Source: CAYNST01 sp964399955
Lineage (GTDB): Bacteria; Pseudomonadota; Gammaproteobacteria; Pseudomonadales; Cellvibrionaceae
Direction of reading: 5' to 3'
Assembly (NCBI GenBank): GCA_964399955.1
Contig: CAYNST010000119.1
Location: 1 to 10,488, forward strand
DNA: 10,488 bases
Shown here piece after piece: positions 6,499 through 10,488 of this stretch. The position numbers and the translations under genes are program-made. Under the pieces are notes generated by a model that worked only from the letters and a program-made list of their open reading frames with translations, made no database searches and was not told the DNA's origin. Position 1 is the stretch's first letter. Each line of letters opens with the position of its first letter.

Positions 6499-8381
6499 TG
6501 CTACGCCGGATAAAACGCTCCATCTCCAATAAGCTGATGCTGGTGGTGCTGCTCACCACCTTCATCGCGCTCTTAGCGTATGGCGTGGTGATGTTGGCCT
6601 ATGACATCCGCTCCTATCACGACAACGTGGTCAAGGATCTGGCCACCCAGGCCAATATCATTGCTGAAATCAGCGCGCCCGCTCTCGAGTTCAACGACCC
6701 TATCACCGCTCAGGAAAACCTGGAGCTGCTGCGCACCCGCCCCAGCATCCTGCGTGCGGCCATCTATTCCGCAGACGGCGCGAAGGTGGCGGACTATACC
6801 AGTGCCACCAAGCAGCAACAGGAGTGGCCCGATGTGGTGCCGGCGACCTTGAGCGACTATCTGGTCGAGGGCAACCGCATCACCGTCTGGCGGCGGGTAG
6901 TGAAGGATCAGCAAATACTGGGGACGGTTTACATTCGGGCGCGCTATGAGGTCAACGCCCGCCTGTTCGACTACGCCTTTATTCTTGCCTGCGTCATGGG
7001 CGCCAGCCTGGGCCTGGCCACCTTGTTTGCCATCTGGCTGCGCGGCGCAGTGACCAAACCCATTCTTGCGGTAACCAATGTCGCCCGCCAGGTGATGCAA
7101 AGCCGGGATTTCTCCCTGCGCGCAGAAAAATTCACCGAAGACGAAATTGGCGTTTTGGTGGAAGCCTTCAACGACATGCTCAGCGAGGTTGAGCGCCGGG
7201 CCTCTGCACTGGAGGCTTCCAACCGGTCTCTGGAACACGAAATGGCTGAGAGGCAGATGGCGGAGGACGCTCTGCGTCTGGCAGACCGGCGCAAGGACGA
7301 GTTTTTGGCCACTTTGGCCCACGAGCTGCGCAACCCACTGGCGCCCCTGCTGAACGGCTTGCATATACTGCGTGCATCCAAGGACACACCCGCAACCACC
7401 GCTGCGGCGCAGGCGGTTATGGAGCGTCAGCTGAAGCAAATGGTGCGCCTGGTGGATGACCTGCTGGATGTTTCCCGCATAACCACCGGCAAGCTGACCA
7501 TCAGCAAAAGCCGGGTGGACATACAGTCGATAATGCGTGATGCCATAGAATCCAGCGGCTCGTTCATTGAGGCCTGCGGCCATCAGCTGACCGTACATAT
7601 GCCGTCTACGCCGCTGTACGTGGACGGCGACTCCATTCGTCTGGCACAGGTTTTTTCCAACCTGCTGAACAACGCCGCCAAATACACCAATTCCGGTGGC
7701 AACATCACCTTCTCGGCCAGGGCAGACAATCAGCAGGTCAGGGTGGATGTGGCCGATGACGGCATAGGTATAGCGCCGGAAATGCTGTCCGATATTTTTG
7801 ACATGTTCACCCAGGTAGACTATTCACTGGAACGCACCCACGCCGGGCTGGGCGTGGGCTTGGCTCTATCCAAGCATCTTATAGAGCTGCATGGCGGCAA
7901 ACTGCAGGTGGTCAGTGAGGGCACGGGTAGAGGCAGCACCTTCATTGTGCAACTTGACCGGGTAGAGCCGGAAGCCACTGCGGTGGATGCCCCCGGCCAG
8001 AAGCCAACGCCCAACACCAGCCATCGGGTACTGCTGGTGGACGACAACATCGACTATGTCACCACCATGGCCGAACTGCTCACCACCCTGGGGCACAATG
8101 TGCGAACGGCCTACGACGGCGCCTCCGGCTTGGAGGTTGCACGCGAGTTTTCCCCGGACTTCGCATTTCTGGACATAGGCATGCCCGGTTTGAACGGCTA
8201 CGAGGTGGCCCGCCAGCTCCGGCAATCTCGGGACTCCCAGCGTCTGGTTCTGACAGCGGTGACCGGCTGGGGGCAGGAAAAGGACCGGCAAATGTCCCGC
8301 AGTGCGGGCTTTGACCACCACTTGGTCAAACCGGTGGAGCTGGCGGAGCTGCTGGCAGTACTGGAGGGGTCTGTTACCTAG
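6498..8381 (+). CDS. CHASE8-HAMP hybrid sensor histidine kinase
   Basis: A 627-residue inner-membrane hybrid kinase. Order: TM1 (about residues 12-34); a periplasmic CHASE8-like domain (40-150, with APALEFNDPITAQENLELLRTRP and the IYSADGAKVADY core), the type found in YfiN; TM2 (157-180); HAMP (181-234); a short coiled coil (228-262); HisKA with phospho-acceptor His275 in LAHELRNPLAP; HATPase with N box NLLNNAAKYT (388-397), G1 DDGIGIAP (420-427) and G2 GLGVGLAL (450-457); and a terminal receiver (509-625) with acidic pair Asp515/516, phospho-acceptor Asp559 (FLDIGMPG), Thr589 and Lys611. All catalytic residues are present. There is no Hpt or DNA-binding domain, so the output needs a partner elsewhere. 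An RBS (aggaagg, 6485-6491) lies inside the yfiR-like 3' end and the ATG overlaps its TGA. A YfiR-like protein probably tunes the periplasmic domain (inference from YfiBNR). Confidence 0.95.
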   Translation: MLRRIKRSISNKLMLVVLLTTFIALLAYGVVMLAYDIRSYHDNVVKDLATQANIIAEISAPALEFNDPITAQENLELLRTRPSILRAAIYSADGAKVADYTSATKQQQEWPDVVPATLSDYLVEGNRITVWRRVVKDQQILGTVYIRARYEVNARLFDYAFILACVMGASLGLATLFAIWLRGAVTKPILAVTNVARQVMQSRDFSLRAEKFTEDEIGVLVEAFNDMLSEVERRASALEASNRSLEHEMAERQMAEDALRLADRRKDEFLATLAHELRNPLAPLLNGLHILRASKDTPATTAAAQAVMERQLKQMVRLVDDLLDVSRITTGKLTISKSRVDIQSIMRDAIESSGSFIEACGHQLTVHMPSTPLYVDGDSIRLAQVFSNLLNNAAKYTNSGGNITFSARADNQQVRVDVADDGIGIAPEMLSDIFDMFTQVDYSLERTHAGLGVGLALSKHLIELHGGKLQVVSEGTGRGSTFIVQLDRVEPEATAVDAPGQKPTPNTSHRVLLVDDNIDYVTTMAELLTTLGHNVRTAYDGASGLEVAREFSPDFAFLDIGMPGLNGYEVARQLRQSRDSQRLVLTAVTGWGQEKDRQMSRSAGFDHHLVKPVELAELLAVLEGSVT

Positions 8382-8452
8382 ACCGGGGCTGCTTTTGTCC
8401 TGGGCTCTCCCGATGACTGAGCGGGAAGCGTGCGCAGGCCTGTGTTGTTCAG

Positions 8453-8489
8453 CGGCCTCCACCACTGACCCATCCTCTGATGGTGGCCG
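8453..8489. other. Imperfect hairpin between convergent genes
   Basis: cggcc (8453-8457) pairs with ggccg (8485-8489), and after a 3-nt bulge acca (8461-8464) pairs with tggt (8481-8484). It sits in the 114-bp gap between the kinase stop and the stop of the leftward beta-helix gene. No T-run follows on either strand, so a terminator role is only possible. Nothing else stands out in this gap. Confidence 0.25.
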
Positions 8490-8495
8490 GCAGCT

Positions 8496-10112
8496 CTAGA
8501 GCGCAGCATCCGGCAGACAGGTCGGACAGCCGCGAACAAAACTTCTGCTTTTACTGGGAACGGAAGCGGCTGGGGGTTTGGGAGCCTCAGCCTGATGTGG
8601 AGCGGGCATTGGGCTCTCTGATTCCTTTGGAGCGGCCGGCCGGCTGGCGCCACCTTGCCCCGCCGACGGCTCAACCGCCGGCGGGGCAAGAGAGGCTGGC
8701 GGGTTAGGTTCATTGGGCTTGGGCAATTGTTTGAGCGGCTCTATGCCATAACCGGCGCGAATGAAATTATTGAGTGCCGAGGCGGTGTAGCGCTCGTCCC
8801 AGGTTTGCAATGGCCGGTTCAGCACCACCTGCATAAAGGCTTCAAAGGACTCCTCACCGCCCAGATGCGCGTTATAGTCTGCCGCCGTGCGCGCAGGCTT
8901 GTCCATCTGCTTGATGCCTTTGATGGCTGAGGAGCCCCAGCCGTACTGCAGATTGTTGCTGCCCACTACATTGGGGTCATCCAGCCCGCGAAACGCATAG
9001 TTCTGCAGGCTTTTGTACAAGCGCTCCCACTCGGAGTCAATGGGCGCGGTGCTCACAATATTGCCGTGCGCCTGCCAGTCCGCCTCGCCATTCACATCAA
9101 AATGTAAGCCGTAGAGCGCGCTGGTGCACAGGTTCTTTCCGGCACAGGCGCCCACGCCTTTGATCATTGACTGGCCCTCGGTGATGACGTTGCGCATGGC
9201 GTGGGCTTTTACGCCGGTCTTCAGGGGTTTATCGCTGTAGCCCAGCAGCAGGCTAATGGTGTTGCGCGCAAAAAAGTTGTCCTCCGCCAGCCCGCCGGCC
9301 CGCATCTGCACGCCGTGGCTGGAGCCGCGTGTGATGATGTTGTTGCGCACCAGTATGCGGTCGCCGTTGTTGCTGGCCTGCAGGTAGACGTTGTGATTGA
9401 ACATATTGGCACCGGCTCCGGGTTCTGTCGCATGCCAACCGCCGTGATCCAGCACGTTCTCTTCTATGATCAGCCCGTCCGTGCTCGCCGCATAGATGTT
9501 GGACGGCCGCTTGTCACGACTGGTGGAGGACTTGTTCCAATAGGCCCCGGTAAAGATGTTGCGGCGGATGGTGATCTCGCTGGGCTTTAAGACCGGCGGT
9601 TTGTTGGAGCAACAGGCATCAAACGATATCTTGCCGTTCTCAATGAGGTTGTCCTCGATCAGGAGGTTCTGATTGTCAAACACAAAACGCAGCCCACCCT
9701 TGATATGCAGGCCAATGATATGCACATTCTTGAGAACCGAGCGCGGGCTGCCGGTGTTGATGACATTGTCATCTTTACCTGGGTTCTGCACCACGGGCCG
9801 AGGCCCCTCCTTCCCATAAAAGGCAATCACTGTGGGCTCGGCAGGGCTTCTGCCCGCTTTGGGCAAGAACGGCTCCTGCCAGCTGTCCCCGCGCTTCAGA
9901 TAGATGTGGTCCGGCTTGCCTGCGCGCGACTTGCCGATGGCGGCGCGTATCGACTTGCACGGCTTTGACTCACTGCGGCAGTCATTGCTGTCGCGGCCAG
10001 CGGATGAGCTGACGTAAAAGATGCGGGAGTCTTTGGAGGGTGTGATGGGTGTGAAATCGGCGTGGCTAAACGCTGGGCTGGTGATCAGCGCCAGAGCAAC
10101 TAAGAATCTCAT
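8496..10112 (-). CDS. Secreted right-handed parallel beta-helix protein
   Basis: A 538-residue exported protein. A clear signal peptide (MRFLVALALITSPAFSHA, cleaved near Asp19) is followed by the region typical of pectate-lyase-like solenoids: FYVSSSAGRDSND...CKSIRAAI (32-59), HIYLKRGDSWQEPF (69-82), then repeating short strands with Asn turns such as LLIEDNLIENG (150-160), ITIRRNIFTG (180-189), LIIEENVLDHGG (214-225), ILVRNNIITRGSSHGVQMRAGG (253-274) and AEDNFFARNTI (276-286). Such folds bind or cleave acidic polysaccharides or act in cell-surface polysaccharide metabolism; no catalytic triad could be assigned, so the activity is open. Residues 463-520 are a Pro/Ala-rich, low-complexity tail ending with a CPTC motif (529-532). 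The start ATG at 10112 has a gggga RBS 5 nt upstream and overlaps the TGA of the upstream gene (ATGA). It converges on the kinase gene. A long intact frame and strong motifs make the fold likely. Confidence 0.85.
   Translation of the reverse strand: MRFLVALALITSPAFSHADFTPITPSKDSRIFYVSSSAGRDSNDCRSESKPCKSIRAAIGKSRAGKPDHIYLKRGDSWQEPFLPKAGRSPAEPTVIAFYGKEGPRPVVQNPGKDDNVINTGSPRSVLKNVHIIGLHIKGGLRFVFDNQNLLIEDNLIENGKISFDACCSNKPPVLKPSEITIRRNIFTGAYWNKSSTSRDKRPSNIYAASTDGLIIEENVLDHGGWHATEPGAGANMFNHNVYLQASNNGDRILVRNNIITRGSSHGVQMRAGGLAEDNFFARNTISLLLGYSDKPLKTGVKAHAMRNVITEGQSMIKGVGACAGKNLCTSALYGLHFDVNGEADWQAHGNIVSTAPIDSEWERLYKSLQNYAFRGLDDPNVVGSNNLQYGWGSSAIKGIKQMDKPARTAADYNAHLGGEESFEAFMQVVLNRPLQTWDERYTASALNNFIRAGYGIEPLKQLPKPNEPNPPASLAPPAVEPSAGQGGASRPAAPKESESPMPAPHQAEAPKPPAASVPSKSRSFVRGCPTCLPDAAL
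8654..8690. repeat. Strong GC hairpin inside the beta-helix gene tail
   Basis: cttgccccgccg (8654-8665) and its perfect reverse complement (8679-8690) form a 12-bp stem, extended inside by cgg/ccg around a ctcaa loop after one mismatch. It falls in the coding sequence for the Pro/Ala-rich tail. No T-run follows. It may be a by-product of the biased composition or could affect translation or mRNA stability of the 3' end. Confidence 0.7.
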
Positions 10113-10488
10113 TTATATCCCCACAGTGGTTGCAACTTGCCGTCACATTGAGCGGCACTGTTAATTGTAGACCGTTTGGCAGAGGAGAGCCCGCAGGGTG
10201 GCCCAGCGCTATCACCCGCTGAACGCCCATGGGCTGTAACTGTGAAGGCCGGCCGCTTGGGGAGGTTGGAACCTGAGCCAATGGACAAGTTGCCATCGGC
10301 TGCCCGTGCGGTATCGGTGAGGCCCCCGCTGGCCGAGATTATCATCGCACCGCCCGTGCTGGATTCTGAGACTCGGGTCATCGATTGCAATCGGTGGCAC
10401 TGGCCGCAGCTAGACGGGTCAAGCCATTCCCAAACCCTAGGGTCTGTTGCCGTTTCATCATCGCCTCTGTTGCACCTGAAAACGCGCC
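10109..10488 (-). CDS. Unrecognised gene, C-terminal part (runs off window)
   Basis: This frame is open for about 126 codons from the right edge down to the TGA at 10109-10111, which overlaps the ATG of the beta-helix gene (ATGA), the usual sign of two coupled genes. The start is outside the window. The visible product includes VFRCNRGDD, DPRVWEWLDPSSCGQCHRL, then GGAMIISASGGLTDTARAADG, FTVTAHGRSAG, CGLSSAKR and a final ...QPLWGYK. It has five cysteines in view, one pair in a CxxCH arrangement (CGQCH). The Gly/Ser/Thr-rich, Cys-spaced C-terminus is reminiscent of minor pilins or other exported proteins, but I do not recognise a family. The evidence is the absence of stops and the coupling; third-position GC looks lower than in comM or the kinase, so caution is due. 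Function is unknown. Confidence 0.5.
   Translation of the reverse strand, partial: RVFRCNRGDDETATDPRVWEWLDPSSCGQCHRLQSMTRVSESSTGGAMIISASGGLTDTARAADGNLSIGSGSNLPKRPAFTVTAHGRSAGDSAGPPCGLSSAKRSTINSAAQCDGKLQPLWGYK

Noticed and set aside
6573..7598. Long 341-codon leftward open frame opposite the histidine kinase
   Set aside because: It is a shadow of the kinase gene; no motif, RBS or operon partner supports it.
10388..10417. Calling the right-edge gene a c-type cytochrome from CGQCH
   Set aside because: A single CxxCH occurs by chance, no axial Met or His context is visible, and the rest does not look like a cytochrome fold.

Overview
The window looks like chromosome of a GC-rich (about 60% by eye) Gram-negative bacterium, most likely a gammaproteobacterium. 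Supporting signs are a ComM/YifB AAA+ protein, a PsiE-family inner-membrane protein, a TonB-dependent outer-membrane receptor, a YfiR-family periplasmic protein and a CHASE8-type sensor kinase. It is a mosaic of housekeeping and accessory genes with no tRNA, rRNA or CRISPR array that I can see.

Left part (1-1290): the N-terminal part of a leftward gene (DUF389-like, running off the edge) lies back to back with a rightward psiE-family gene. psiE is split by a 141-bp, transposase-less element at 681-821. The element has perfect 14-bp terminal inverted repeats beginning GTAA and an exact 8-bp target duplication (gatggttt), which is the signature of an IS66-family MITE. Removing the element plus one duplication copy restores an uninterrupted 158-codon psiE frame, so the insertion looks recent. 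A perfect 8-bp stem lies between the convergent psiE and FAH genes.

Left-centre (1287-3625): two leftward genes, comM (yifB) followed by a fumarylacetoacetate-hydrolase-family enzyme. comM has a good RBS, a sigma70-like promoter at 3575-3604 and a perfect 16-bp palindrome just upstream of it.

Centre (3755-8381): a rightward, tightly packed operon of three genes: a TonB-dependent receptor, a YfiR-family (DUF4154) periplasmic protein 4 bp later, and a CHASE8-HAMP-hybrid histidine kinase whose ATG overlaps the yfiR-like stop codon (TGATG). A sigma70-like promoter precedes the receptor. The layout suggests an envelope-to-cytoplasm sensing relay: receptor in the outer membrane, YfiR-like protein in the periplasm, CHASE8 kinase in the inner membrane with a terminal receiver domain. 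This is the most interesting candidate system here. It resembles the YfiBNR (c-di-GMP) logic but with a phosphorelay output in place of a GGDEF domain.

Right part (8453-10488): a leftward gene for a secreted right-handed parallel beta-helix protein with a Pro/Ala-rich tail, whose ATG overlaps the TGA of an upstream gene that is cut by the window edge (ATGA coupling). I do not recognise the cut gene. Its visible part is Cys-containing, with one CxxCH motif and some pilin-like composition.
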